Below are positions 1 to 8,467 of a stretch of 64,000 bases of DNA, one piece after another; the first letter of the stretch is position 1, and every line of letters starts with the position of its first letter. The position numbers were made by a program, and so were the translations under genes. Below the pieces are notes generated by a model. That model made no database searches. It had not been told where the DNA came from and saw nothing but the letters and a program-made list of their open reading frames with translations. Source of the DNA: Rubrivivax sp. (lineage in GTDB: Bacteria; Pseudomonadota; Gammaproteobacteria; Burkholderiales; Burkholderiaceae_C); contig JADCGQ010000007.1 in the NCBI GenBank assembly GCA_020248945.1, positions 24,083 to 88,082 on the forward strand. The letters run 5' to 3'.

Positions 1-2
1 CC

Positions 3-341
3 GACGATGCGCGCCTGCCGCAACTGGCCGCCCTGCCCCCGGCGCCCACCTGGCCAGTGGCCTTTGCGCTGGCCGCCACGCTGGCCGGCGCGGCCTCGCG
101 CGAGGCGCTGATGGCCTTTGCCTGGGGCTGGGCCGAGAACATGGCGCAGGCCGCGATGAAGGCCGTGCCGCTGGGCCAGGCCGCGGCGCAGCGCATGCTC
201 ACCACGCTGGCGGCGCAGATACCGGCCGCCATCGACACGGCCCTGTCCACCCCCGCCGACGCCCGCCAGGCCTTTGCGCCCGGCCTGGCCATCCTGTCCT
301 CACGCCACGAAACCCAGTACTCGCGCCTCTTCCGATCATGA
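3..341 (+). CDS. ureF: Urease accessory protein UreF, C-terminal part
   Basis: The open frame enters from the left edge, so only the last 112 residues are visible. UreF works with UreD and UreG in the complex that inserts nickel into apo-urease, and is thought to act as the GTPase-activating or checkpoint partner of UreG. The visible part is helical and Ala/Leu-rich, with the typical UreF-like stretch ending in [13 protein letters not shown]. The stop overlaps the UreG start (ATGA), so the two are translationally coupled. The adjacent UreG makes the assignment firm; the sequence alone is poorly conserved. Confidence 0.9.
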   Translation, partial: DDARLPQLAALPPAPTWPVAFALAATLAGAASREALMAFAWGWAENMAQAAMKAVPLGQAAAQRMLTTLAAQIPAAIDTALSTPADARQAFAPGLAILSSRHETQYSRLFRS

Positions 342-997
342 CGACCCAACTGCATGCCATCCCCGGCCGCACCAAGAAGCTCCCGCCGCTGCGCGTGGGC
401 GTTGGCGGCCCTGTCGGCTCGGGCAAGACCACGCTGGTGGAGATGCTCTGCAAGTCGATGCGCGACAAGTGGGATCTCGTCGTCGTCACCAACGACATCT
501 ACACCAAGGAAGACCAGCGCCTGCTCACCGTGGCCGGCGCGCTGGCGCCCGAGCGCATCGTGGGTGTCGAGACCGGCGGCTGCCCACACACCGCCATCCG
601 CGAAGACGCGTCGATCAACCTCGAGGCCGTCGACCGCCTGCTCGAGCAGTTCCCCGACGCCGACATCGTGTTCATCGAAAGCGGCGGCGACAACCTCGCG
701 GCCACCTTCAGCCCCGAGCTCAGCGACCTGACGATCTATGTGATCGACGTCGCCGCCGGCGAGAAGATCCCGCGCAAGGGCGGCCCCGGCATCACGAAGA
801 GCGATCTCTTCGTCATCAACAAGACCGACCTCGCGCCCTACGTCGGCGCCGATCTCTCGGTGATGGAAGCCGACACCCAGCGCATGCGCCCGCTGCACGC
901 CAGCACGCGGCCTTACGTGATGACGAACCTGCGCACGAAGCAGGGCCTGGCCGAGGTGGTGGCCTTCATCGAGAAGCGGGGCCTGCTGCAGGCGTGA
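338..997 (+). CDS. ureG: Urease accessory GTPase UreG
   Basis: SIMIBI-class GTPase of 219 residues that carries nickel and supplies GTP hydrolysis for urease activation. The P-loop GPVGSGKT is at residues 24-31, and the metal-binding CPH motif conserved in UreG is at 82-84. The switch-like ESGGDN follows in the second third, and an NKTDL guanine-specificity motif lies near residue 164. Length matches the family. It begins inside the stop of ureF and is the last urease gene here; the structural genes must lie to the left of the window. Confidence 0.97.
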   Translation: MTTQLHAIPGRTKKLPPLRVGVGGPVGSGKTTLVEMLCKSMRDKWDLVVVTNDIYTKEDQRLLTVAGALAPERIVGVETGGCPHTAIREDASINLEAVDRLLEQFPDADIVFIESGGDNLAATFSPELSDLTIYVIDVAAGEKIPRKGGPGITKSDLFVINKTDLAPYVGADLSVMEADTQRMRPLHASTRPYVMTNLRTKQGLAEVVAFIEKRGLLQA

Positions 998-1007
998 GGC
1001 GGACGCC

Positions 1008-1601
1008 GTGAGCAAGCTCTACTTCCGCTACGCGGCCATGAACGCCGGCAAGTCCACCCACCTGCTGCAGGCGGCCTACAACTACGAAGAACGCGGCATG
1101 CGTGTGCGGCTCTTCACGGCCGCGCTCGACCAGCGCTCGGGCGTGGGCCTCATCGGCTCGCGCCTGGGGCTGACGCGGCAGGTCGAGACCTTCGGCCCCG
1201 AGACCGTGTTCGACTCGGCCTGGGTCGGCCCCGGCGTGGCCTGCCTGCTCATCGACGAGGCACAGTTCCTCGCGGCCGAGCAGGTGCGGCAGCTGCACCG
1301 CCTGGCGCACCAGCACCCGGTGCCGGTGCTGTGCTACGGCCTGCGCAGCGACTTCCGCGGTGACCCGTTCCCCGGCTCGATCATGCTGCTGGCGCTGGCC
1401 GACGACCTGGAAGAGATGAAGACCATCTGCGCCTGCGCGCGCAAGGCCAGCATGAACCTGCGGGTCGATGGCGAAGGCCGCCGCGTGGTCGACGGCGAGC
1501 AGGTGCTGATCGGTGGCAACGACCGCTACCGCGCGGTGTGCCCGAGCTGCTTCTACAGCGACGGGGGCGACCCTCAGCGCGCGCCGGGCCTGTTCGGCTG
1601 A
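1008..1601 (+). CDS. tdk: Thymidine kinase
   Basis: Type II thymidine kinase (dT + ATP to dTMP + ADP) of the pyrimidine salvage pathway, 197 residues. The P-loop MNAGKST is at residues 11-17, the catalytic DEAQF at 83-87, and paired cysteines of the structural zinc site at 141/143 and 178/181. The GTG start lies 10 bases after ureG with a short purine-rich stretch before it; the next in-frame ATG would remove the P-loop strand. The end overlaps the convergent MFS gene by 28 bases. No functional link with urease is expected. Confidence 0.95.
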   Translation: MSKLYFRYAAMNAGKSTHLLQAAYNYEERGMRVRLFTAALDQRSGVGLIGSRLGLTRQVETFGPETVFDSAWVGPGVACLLIDEAQFLAAEQVRQLHRLAHQHPVPVLCYGLRSDFRGDPFPGSIMLLALADDLEEMKTICACARKASMNLRVDGEGRRVVDGEQVLIGGNDRYRAVCPSCFYSDGGDPQRAPGLFG

Positions 1602-2770
1602 CGGGTCGACCACAGGCACCAGACCAGGCCCGCCAGCGACAGCCCCAGCAGCAGCCCCGCCAGCCCGTGCAGGCCGCCGGCCGTGAACACCGCGCCGCCG
1701 AGCAGCGGCCCGGCGGTCGTGCCTACCGCATAGGCCACCACCAGGGCCGAGATGGCCTTGACGAGGCCGCCGCCGGCCAGCCGGTGCCCCATCTCGACGA
1801 TGGCCAGCGTGTACACCGCGCCACCAAAGCCGCCGAGCACGAAGCCCGCGGCCCACAGCACCCGCGCCGGCTCGGCCGCCATCGCCAGCATCACCGCATT
1901 GGCCGCCACCACCACGCCCCAGGCCAGGACCATGGTGCGGGGCACGCCCAGGCGGTCGGCGAGCACGCCCACGGGCGGCTGCAGCAGCGCACTGCCGGCG
2001 CCGATGACGGCGCCGAGCCAGGCGGCTTCTTCGAAGCCGAAGCCCGCGCGCATCGACACCGAGGGCAGCAACGCCGACACGCCGCCTTCCATGGCGCCGC
2101 CGAGCAGGGCCATCACGATCAAGGGGAACGCCACCACGCGCCAGGCCGCGGGCTCGGCGGCTGCCGTGTCGCCACTGCCTGCAACAGCGTCTTCGCGCGG
2201 TGGCAAGGCCTCGCGCCAGAGCGCGGCGGCCAGCAGCAAGGTCAGCCCCATCAGCGCCGCCGCCGTGACCAGCGGCGACACGCCGAAGTGGCGCGACAAG
2301 GGCACCAGCGCCGGGCCGGCCATCAGGCCCAGGCCCACGGCGGTTTCGAACAGGCCGACGAAAAGCCCGCGGCGCGCCGGCGGGGCCGCCTCGGCCAGCC
2401 ACGACTCACCCGCCACCCACACCAGCCCGGCGCTCACGCCCAGCACGAACAGCGCCGCCAGCCACGCGCCGAACTGCCCGTGCAGCGGCAGCGTGGCCAG
2501 GGCCAGCGCCGACACGGCCGTGCCGCTGACGAACACGCGCCCGTGGCCGGCGCGCTGCACCGCGGCATGGGCCTGCGTGCTGCCGAGCAGGATGCCGCCC
2601 CACATCACGCTGGCCAGCAGCCCCACGGACAGCGCCGAGCGGCCATCGGCCGTGGCCTGCAGCGCCAGCTGCGTCAGCGCCGCCAGCTCGGCGGCCACGA
2701 ACAGCAGGTACACGGCCGGCACCAGCCACAGCACCCGCGTGCTGCGTTCGCGGGTCGAGGGCGGCGTCAT
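1574..2770 (-). CDS. MFS transporter
   Basis: Integral membrane protein of 398 residues with about 12 hydrophobic segments, the usual size for the major facilitator superfamily. A basic cytoplasmic loop (PARRGLFVG) after TM4-5 and the symmetric halves around residue 200 fit the fold. The substrate cannot be read from the sequence; YcaD-like or drug/sugar exporters are possible. Its start overlaps the end of the EamA transporter by four bases, placing it last in the long minus-strand cluster that begins at rluC. The 3' end overlaps tdk on the other strand. Confidence 0.85.
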   Translation of the reverse strand: MTPPSTRERSTRVLWLVPAVYLLFVAAELAALTQLALQATADGRSALSVGLLASVMWGGILLGSTQAHAAVQRAGHGRVFVSGTAVSALALATLPLHGQFGAWLAALFVLGVSAGLVWVAGESWLAEAAPPARRGLFVGLFETAVGLGLMAGPALVPLSRHFGVSPLVTAAALMGLTLLLAAALWREALPPREDAVAGSGDTAAAEPAAWRVVAFPLIVMALLGGAMEGGVSALLPSVSMRAGFGFEEAAWLGAVIGAGSALLQPPVGVLADRLGVPRTMVLAWGVVVAANAVMLAMAAEPARVLWAAGFVLGGFGGAVYTLAIVEMGHRLAGGGLVKAISALVVAYAVGTTAGPLLGGAVFTAGGLHGLAGLLLGLSLAGLVWCLWSTRQPNRPGAR

Positions 2771-3666
2771 CGCCGCGAAGCCAACCAGATGCTCGGCAGG
2801 ATCATCGCCGCGCCCACCGCGTGGTACCAGCCCGGCACCTCGCCCAGCAGCAGCCAGGCCAGCGCGGCGCCGTACACCGGCGAGAGGTACAGCATCATCG
2901 CCGTGCGCGAGGCGCCGAGTTCACGCTGCAGCAGCGAATGCGCGCCGTAGCTCAGCACGCCCGGCAGCAGCGCGGCCACGGCCACCAGGCCCACGGCCGC
3001 CCAGGTCCAGGCCGGCGTGGGTGTGAGCACGGCCTCGATCACGGCGCCAGGCAGCAGCACCACCAGCCCGCCGGCGATCACGGCCACCAGCCGCACCAGC
3101 GGCGGCAGCGCTGAAGGCCAGCGCTTGAGCAGCACCGAATACGCCGTCCAGCTGATGGCGCAGGCGGTGATCCACAGGTCACCGGCCACGAACTGCACCG
3201 CCAGCAGCCGCGCCGGATCGCCCTTGCTGATGATGAACAGCAGCCCGGCCAGCGCCAGCGCCATGCCGAGCCATTGCCAGCGGCTGATGGCCTCGCGCAG
3301 CGCCCAGGCCGAGGCGGCGGCGATGGTCATCGGCGTCACGGCATAGATGAGCGCGATGTTGGCGCTGGAGGTGCTGCGCCCGGCCTGGTAGACCCAGGCG
3401 CCGCAGATGTACATGCCCAGGAAGCCCAGCACCAGCAGGTGCGGCCATTCGCGCTTCAGCGCCGCGCGCTGCGCGAGCAAGGGCCGCCAGACGAAGGGCA
3501 GCAACAACGCGCCCGCCACCAGCCAGCGGCCGGCGGCCAGCGCGTGCGGTGCGATCACGCCGTCGGCCGCGCGTGCGATGACGTAGTTGCTGCTCCACAA
3601 GAGCGGCACCACCCACAGCAGCACCTGCGCCCAGCCGCGGGCGTCGACCCGCGCCGCGAAGCTCAT
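2767..3666 (-). CDS. EamA/DMT family transporter
   Basis: 299-residue protein of the drug/metabolite transporter superfamily with ten predicted membrane helices in two EamA repeats. The first repeat covers about residues 15-140 and the second 155-295, with the repeat-end signature around LLFIISKGDPARL. Substrate unknown; members export amino acids, metabolites or drugs. It lies 10 bases after the phosphatidylserine decarboxylase gene and overlaps the MFS gene by ATGA, so the two transporters are probably co-translated. Confidence 0.88.
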   Translation of the reverse strand: MSFAARVDARGWAQVLLWVVPLLWSSNYVIARAADGVIAPHALAAGRWLVAGALLLPFVWRPLLAQRAALKREWPHLLVLGFLGMYICGAWVYQAGRSTSSANIALIYAVTPMTIAAASAWALREAISRWQWLGMALALAGLLFIISKGDPARLLAVQFVAGDLWITACAISWTAYSVLLKRWPSALPPLVRLVAVIAGGLVVLLPGAVIEAVLTPTPAWTWAAVGLVAVAALLPGVLSYGAHSLLQRELGASRTAMMLYLSPVYGAALAWLLLGEVPGWYHAVGAAMILPSIWLASRR

Positions 3667-3676
3667 GCGCGGGGCT

Positions 3677-4552
3677 TCACGGCGCCACCAGTGCCGGCAC
3701 GGTGGCCATCACCTCGCCCAGCCGCAGCGCGCCGCCCGGTGCCCAGGCCGGGTTCCAGGCCAGCGGGCCCGGCGGCATCAGCATCACCACCGTGCTCCCC
3801 AGCAGGAAGCGGCCCATCTCGTCGCCCTGGGCGAACTCGATGCGCTGGTCGGCATAGCGCCAGTCGCGCACGCCCGCAGGCCGCGGCGGGTTGACGACGC
3901 CGTGCCAGGTGGTGGCCATGCTGCCCACCACCGTGGCGCCCACCAGCACCAGCACCCACAGGCGTTCGCCGGGGGCTGCCGTGGGGTCGTCGAACACGCA
4001 GACCACGCGCTCGTTGCGCGCAAAGAGGCCCGGTACGCCCCGCGCCGTGGCCGGGTTGACGGAGAACAGCTCGCCCGGCACGTGCAGCATGCGCAGCAAG
4101 CGGCCGGCGCGCGGCATGTGGATGCGGTGGTAGTCGCGCGGGCTCAGGTAGAGCGTGGCGAAGTGGCCGCCCTGGAAGTGGCGTGCCAGCTGGGCATCAC
4201 CGCCCAGCAGCGCGGTGGTGGTGTAGGTGTGGCCCTTGGCCTGGAAGATGCGATCGGCGTCGATGCCGCCGAACTGGCTGATGGCGCCGTCCACCGGACA
4301 CACCCACTCGGCCGCTGCCAGCGGGCGCGCGCCGGGCTTGAGCGGCCGCGTGAAGAACTCGTTGAAGCTGGCGTAGCTGGCCGGATCGGGGTTGGCGGCC
4401 TCGGCCATGTTCACGCCGTAGCGGCCGATGAACCAGCGGATCACCGACGTGGTGAGCGCGCCGCCCCGCAGGCCCGCAGCCACACCGGCCAGCCGCGTGA
4501 GGGCCTGCTTCGGCAGCACATGCTGCAAAGCAACGAAAGTGCTGTCGTTCAT
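3677..4552 (-). CDS. psd: Phosphatidylserine decarboxylase proenzyme
   Basis: Pyruvoyl-dependent enzyme making phosphatidylethanolamine from phosphatidylserine at the inner membrane; 291 residues, normal for proteobacterial Psd. The self-cleavage motif LGST is near the C-terminus with its serine at residue 253, which becomes the pyruvoyl group. The other charge-relay elements are visible: VDG around residue 90 and the YHRIHMP histidines around 145. The ATG start overlaps the stop of the S49 peptidase gene (ATGA); longer readings of this frame are shadows of that gene. Confidence 0.95.
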   Translation of the reverse strand: MNDSTFVALQHVLPKQALTRLAGVAAGLRGGALTTSVIRWFIGRYGVNMAEAANPDPASYASFNEFFTRPLKPGARPLAAAEWVCPVDGAISQFGGIDADRIFQAKGHTYTTTALLGGDAQLARHFQGGHFATLYLSPRDYHRIHMPRAGRLLRMLHVPGELFSVNPATARGVPGLFARNERVVCVFDDPTAAPGERLWVLVLVGATVVGSMATTWHGVVNPPRPAGVRDWRYADQRIEFAQGDEMGRFLLGSTVVMLMPPGPLAWNPAWAPGGALRLGEVMATVPALVAP

Positions 4553-5661
4553 TTCAGCGGCGAGGTCGACCCGAGGGCGCCCATCGAATGCAGGGCACGC
4601 GCCGCACCGGCGCCGACCTCGGCCCCGAAGCGCTTGGCCAAGCGTTCGGCCACGTTCTCGCGCGGGGTGTAGTCGATGATCTCCTCGGCCTTGACGACCT
4701 CGCGCGCCACGAAGTCCAGGCTGCCCAGGCCGTCGGCGAGGCCGTTCTTCACCGCTTCTTCGCCGTTCCAGACCATGCCCGAGAAGGTGTCGGGCCCGGC
4801 CTTGAGCCGCTCGCCACGGCCCTTCTGCACGACGCTGATGAACTGCTGGTGGATCTGCGCCAGCATGGCCTTCGCGGCTTCTTGCTGCTTCGGGTCGACC
4901 GGGCTGAAGGGGTCGAGCATGCCCTTGTTGCTGCCGGCGGTGATGAGCCGGCGCTCGACGCCGAGCTTGTCCATCAGGCCGGTGAAGCCGAAGCCGTCCA
5001 TCAGCACGCCGATGCTGCCCACGAGGCTGGCCTTGTCGACGTAGATCTGGTCGGCCGCGGCGGCGATGTAGTACGCCCCCGAGGCGCAGATCTCCTCGAC
5101 CACGGCGTAGACCTTCTTGCCGTGCAGCGCCTTCAGCCGAAGGATCTCGTCGTAGACGATGCCGGCCTGCACCGGGCTGCCACCAGGCGAGTTGATGCGC
5201 AGCACCACGGCCTGCGCGCTGCTGTCGGCGAAGGCGTCGCGCAGGCCGATGATCAGGCGGTCGGCGCTGGCCTCGCTGCCGAGCGCGATCTCGCCGCGCA
5301 CCTCGACCATCGCGGTGTGCGGCGAAGTCGGCGCCGTGGGCCCGCCGACGTTGCCGAACAGCAGCACCAGCAGCACCAGCGTGATCAGCAGCCAGGTGAA
5401 GCGGAAGAAGAGACGCCAGCGCCGCTCGCTGCGCTGGAAGGCCAGCCACTGCACGCCCAGGCGCTCGACGGCGGCTTCCACGCCGACGGCGGCAGCCGCC
5501 TTCGCGCCGGCGGCGGGGGCCGCGGTGGCAGCCGGTGCCGCCCGCTCGGGCAGCTTGCCGGCCGCGCGCATCTCGGCCAGCGCGGCCGCCTCGGTGACGG
5601 TCATCGGCTCGGACGCCGGGGCCGGCGTGCCGGGCGGGGTGTCGGGATCAGGGGGGGTCAT
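4549..5661 (-). CDS. sppA: S49 family signal peptide peptidase, SppA-like
   Basis: Membrane-anchored serine protease of 370 residues, the short (single-domain) SppA form that degrades cleaved signal peptides. An Ala/Pro-rich cytoplasmic region (1-80) precedes one transmembrane segment at about 85-104, and the Clp-like domain follows. The nucleophile serine is in CASGAYY (S194), and the conserved SLVGSIGV with its general-base lysine region lies at 210-219. INSPGGSP near 157-164 is the oxyanion loop. It overlaps both neighbours by four bases, so translation is coupled from the Rieske protein to psd. Confidence 0.93.
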   Translation of the reverse strand: MTPPDPDTPPGTPAPASEPMTVTEAAALAEMRAAGKLPERAAPAATAAPAAGAKAAAAVGVEAAVERLGVQWLAFQRSERRWRLFFRFTWLLITLVLLVLLFGNVGGPTAPTSPHTAMVEVRGEIALGSEASADRLIIGLRDAFADSSAQAVVLRINSPGGSPVQAGIVYDEILRLKALHGKKVYAVVEEICASGAYYIAAAADQIYVDKASLVGSIGVLMDGFGFTGLMDKLGVERRLITAGSNKGMLDPFSPVDPKQQEAAKAMLAQIHQQFISVVQKGRGERLKAGPDTFSGMVWNGEEAVKNGLADGLGSLDFVAREVVKAEEIIDYTPRENVAERLAKRFGAEVGAGAARALHSMGALGSTSPLK

Positions 5662-6116
5662 GCAGCAGGCGGCGGTGCCGCATTGGGAGCCTGGGGTGCG
5701 TCGTCGAACACCACCGGGCGGATGTCGCGGGAAGGATACCAATAGACCTGCCCGGCTTCTTCCACCACCGCCACGGTGGTGAGCCGGCCGCGGCCGCAGG
5801 GGCCGCCGACGCAGCGGCCGTCGCGCGGCTCGTAGGCGGCGCCGTGGATGGAGCACAGGATGTAGCGGCGTTCGCTGTCGAGAAACTCGCCCGGCGTCCA
5901 GTCCATCTCCACCGGCACGTGCAGGCAGCGGTTGAGGTACGCGCGCGGCACGCCGTCCACGCGCAGCACGAAGGCGCGCTGCGGCCGGCCGTACTCGAGC
6001 ACGTCCCAGCCGACGGCGCGGCCGCTTTCCTCGAGCGCAGCCGACAGGCAGACCCACTCGCGGGGCAGCGCGGGGGCTTCGACAGGCTCAGCCCGAACGG
6101 GGTCGTTGTCCGACAT
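5658..6116 (-). CDS. Rieske [2Fe-2S] protein
   Basis: Small soluble Rieske ferredoxin-like protein of 152 residues. Both cluster motifs are present: CLH around residue 64-66 and CSIH around 87-90, the C-x-H...C-x-x-H pattern of Rieske centres. A GRC-rich turn follows. There is no oxygenase partner nearby, so the redox partner is unknown; the order HAD phosphatase-Rieske-S49 peptidase recurs in Burkholderiales. Residues 6-14 (PVRAEPVEA) are encoded by a copy of the dispersed palindromic repeat, so the N-terminus seems to have been extended by a repeat insertion. Confidence 0.9.
   Translation of the reverse strand: MSDNDPVRAEPVEAPALPREWVCLSAALEESGRAVGWDVLEYGRPQRAFVLRVDGVPRAYLNRCLHVPVEMDWTPGEFLDSERRYILCSIHGAAYEPRDGRCVGGPCGRGRLTTVAVVEEAGQVYWYPSRDIRPVVFDDAPQAPNAAPPPAA
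6076..6100. repeat. Dispersed palindromic (REP-like) repeat inside a gene
   Basis: The 25-base copy starting gcttcgacaggctcagcc lies within the N-terminal codons of the Rieske gene. Related copies occur at 34529-34579 and 42575-42653 in this window. The core is the same each time and contains a short inverted element (gctcagcc). Copies elsewhere are intergenic, so this one has been taken into a reading frame. Confidence 0.75.
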
Positions 6117-6124
6117 CGGCCCGC

Positions 6125-6802
6125 TCAGGCGTTGTCCGCCAGCCAGCGCTGCAGCTCGTCGGTGCTGTGCACCACGGCCAGCGGGCCGAACTCGGCAAAG
6201 GCCTCGGGCTCGTGGGCGCCGAAGCTCACCGCCACGCTGGGCGTGCCGGCGTTGCGCGCCATCTGCAGGTCGTGCGTGGTGTCGCCGATCATCAGCGTGC
6301 GCTCGGGCGCCACGCCCAGCTCGGCCATCAGCTGCTGCAGCATCAGCGGGTGGGGCTTGCCGGCGGTTTCGTCGGCCGTGCGGGTGGCGTCGAACACGCC
6401 GTGCAGCTCGGCCTGGGCCAGCGCGTCGTCGAGGCCGCGGCGGTTCTTGCCGGTGGCCACGGCCAGCAGGTGCTGGCGCGCCTTCAGCGCCTGCAGCATG
6501 GGCAGCGTGCCGGGGAAGAGCACGAGGTCGTCCTTGTGCGCCCAGTAGTGCTCGCGGTAGCGCAGGCCCAGCTCAGGGTAGCGCTCGGGCGCCAGCCCCG
6601 GCACCGCGTGGCGCAGCGCATCGTGCAGGCCCAGGCCGATGACATAGGCCGCGTCGGCGTCGCTGGGCACGGTGAGGCTCAGGTCGCGGCAGGCGAGCTG
6701 GATGCAGCGCACGATCAGCGCGGTGCTGTCGTAGAGCGTGCCGTCCCAGTCGAAGGCGATCAGGTCGAAGCGGCGCGTGGATCGGGCAAGGCGGGTCGTC
6801 AT
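6125..6802 (-). CDS. HAD-IA family phosphatase, phosphoglycolate phosphatase-like
   Basis: 225-residue haloacid dehalogenase hydrolase. Motif I DWDGTLYDS lies near the start with its two catalytic aspartates, motif II is the threonine region VATGKNRRG, and motif IV is MIGDTTHD. The helical cap between motifs I and II marks subfamily IA, and phosphoglycolate or another small phospho-metabolite is the likely substrate. The ATG at 6802 is preferred over an upstream start because that extension is Pro/Cys-rich and overlaps rluC. Thirteen bases separate it from rluC. Confidence 0.88.
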   Translation of the reverse strand: MTTRLARSTRRFDLIAFDWDGTLYDSTALIVRCIQLACRDLSLTVPSDADAAYVIGLGLHDALRHAVPGLAPERYPELGLRYREHYWAHKDDLVLFPGTLPMLQALKARQHLLAVATGKNRRGLDDALAQAELHGVFDATRTADETAGKPHPLMLQQLMAELGVAPERTLMIGDTTHDLQMARNAGTPSVAVSFGAHEPEAFAEFGPLAVVHSTDELQRWLADNA

Positions 6803-6815
6803 GGTGGGGGCAGGC

Positions 6816-7817
6816 TCAGGCGGCGGCCGCGAGTGTCTCGCACAGCAGCACACAGGCGTCGGGCAAGGGCGACTCGAGCGTGACGCGGGCGCCGCCGGCC
6901 GGGTGGTCGAAGGCCAGCAGGCGGGCGTGGAGGAACATGCGCTCGAAGCCGTGCGCCTTGGTCAGCGTCTTGTTGCGGGCGAAGTCGCCGTACTTCGGGT
7001 CGCCCACGATCGGGTGGCCGTGGCTGGCCAGGTGCACGCGGATCTGGTGCGTGCGGCCGGTCTTCAGCGTCACGTCCAGCAGCGTGGCGCCTTCGTAGCG
7101 GCAGGCCACGCGCACCAGCGAGATCGAGCGCTGCGCGCCTTCGGCATCGGCCGCCACGGGCTTGACGTGGCGATCACCCGCCGCCGTGGTGGTGCGCAGC
7201 AGCGCCTGGTCGATGACCTTGAGCTTGTCGGGCCAGGCGCCGAACACCAGCGCCGAGTAGATCTTGGCCGTGTCGCGGGCGCGGAACTGGTCTTGCAGGG
7301 CGTTGAGCGCGCTGCGCTTCTTGGCCAGCAGCAGCACGCCCGAGGTCTCTTTGTCGAGGCGGTGCACCAGTTCCAGAAACTTGGCATCGGGCCTGGACCG
7401 GCGCAGCTGCTCGATGACACCGAAGCTCACGCCGCTGCCGCCGTGCACCGCCACGCCGGCGGGCTTGTCGATGGCCAGCAGGTGCTCGTCCTCCAGCAGC
7501 ACCGGAAACTCCCGCGGCGGCGCCGAGGCGGCCTGCGGCTCGTCGGGCTGCGCCGCCAGCCGCATCGGCGGCAGGCGCAGCACGTCTCCCTCGGCGACGC
7601 GGCTGTCGGCCTGAACGCGGCCCTTGTTCAGCCGCACCTCGCCGGAGCGGATGACGCGGTAGATGTGCGTCTTGGGCACGCCCTTGAGCAGGCGCAGCAG
7701 CACGTTGTCCAGGCGCTGGCCGGCGCTCTCGGCGTCCACGGTCAGCCACTGCACGGCCGTGGCGGCCCCGGGCGCGGCCGGTGCGGGCAATTTGGTGCGT
7801 ATACTCCGCAACGTCAC
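6816..7817 (-). CDS. rluC: 23S rRNA pseudouridine synthase RluC
   Basis: RluA-family pseudouridine synthase, 333 residues from the GTG at 7817. An S4 RNA-binding domain (about residues 34-95) is followed by the catalytic domain with the motif HRLDKETSG, whose aspartate is the nucleophile. A basic loop and the GRTHQIRVH motif come next. RluC modifies positions 955, 2504 and 2580 (E. coli numbering). Divergence from rne is a conserved arrangement and supports RluC over RluD. The frame stays open far upstream, but similarity to the family begins near the GTG/TTG codons; a TTG six bases downstream is an alternative start. Confidence 0.9.
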   Translation of the reverse strand: MTLRSIRTKLPAPAAPGAATAVQWLTVDAESAGQRLDNVLLRLLKGVPKTHIYRVIRSGEVRLNKGRVQADSRVAEGDVLRLPPMRLAAQPDEPQAASAPPREFPVLLEDEHLLAIDKPAGVAVHGGSGVSFGVIEQLRRSRPDAKFLELVHRLDKETSGVLLLAKKRSALNALQDQFRARDTAKIYSALVFGAWPDKLKVIDQALLRTTTAAGDRHVKPVAADAEGAQRSISLVRVACRYEGATLLDVTLKTGRTHQIRVHLASHGHPIVGDPKYGDFARNKTLTKAHGFERMFLHARLLAFDHPAGGARVTLESPLPDACVLLCETLAAAA

Positions 7818-8467
7818 ATTCGGGCCGTAAGTGCTTGATTTATCGGAGTTTACGCGGGCAGTCCGCGGCATCTCTCGGCGTGGTGTGACAAGGACGCAAG
7901 CCGCGAAGGCACGTCCACAAGAGCGGATGCAACACCCGCGCGCCCTGTCGAGGCCTGATCCCCAAGTGAGCAGGCGCGGCAAGGCCAAGGGTGGAAGAGC
8001 GTCGACCTGAAGAACCTCGCTTCGCCGTCGTTGGCGAAGCCCCGAAAAGAACAAGGGCGCCAGATGCGCCGTGCGGCCCGCCAGCCCTGCTGGTGACTGC
8101 ACCGAGTCTGGAGCCCGCGCCACCGGTAGCGGCCATGCAGCCCCTGTCGAATCCGTCCATCCTCCCCCACCGTCCCACGTGGCCCCTCGCCGGCAATTGC
8201 CCGGCAGGCGCGGCCTGGGCGGCAGCCCGGCCGCGCGATCCGCGGCCCTGGCGCGGCAGGCATGGTGCGGCAGACAGACCCGCTGCGCCAGCCACCACCG
8301 CAACGCACGCGCCAACGCTGCACCGCTAGAGCCCCCGCCGCTGAAGCGGCGCGGGTTCCCAGTGCAGTCCAGGGCATTTCGCGTCACGGTTTCTGCAGCC
8401 GTCGTCTCGTGCATCGAGGGTGAACCCGCGCGCCGGTACCTAACCGGTGCGCTGCACGGGAGTGCGC
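7818..8467 (+). promoter_or_regulatory. Long leader between rluC and rne, probable rne 5' UTR
   Basis: 650 bases without a credible gene separate the divergent rluC and rne. The only + strand frame (7991-8329) is Pro/Arg-rich and lacks a ribosome site. Visible structure: a perfect 8-bp stem at 8019-8026/8033-8040 with a six-base loop, and a 6-bp stem with a TGAA loop at 8336-8351. In enterobacteria the rne leader is long and folded, and RNase E represses its own message through it; a similar role here is inferred from position and length only. I could not find a convincing -35/-10 pair. Confidence 0.5.

Noticed and set aside
7991..8329. Plus-strand frame in the rne leader
   Set aside because: Pro/Arg/Ala-rich, no ribosome site, no conserved-looking segment, more likely leader RNA.
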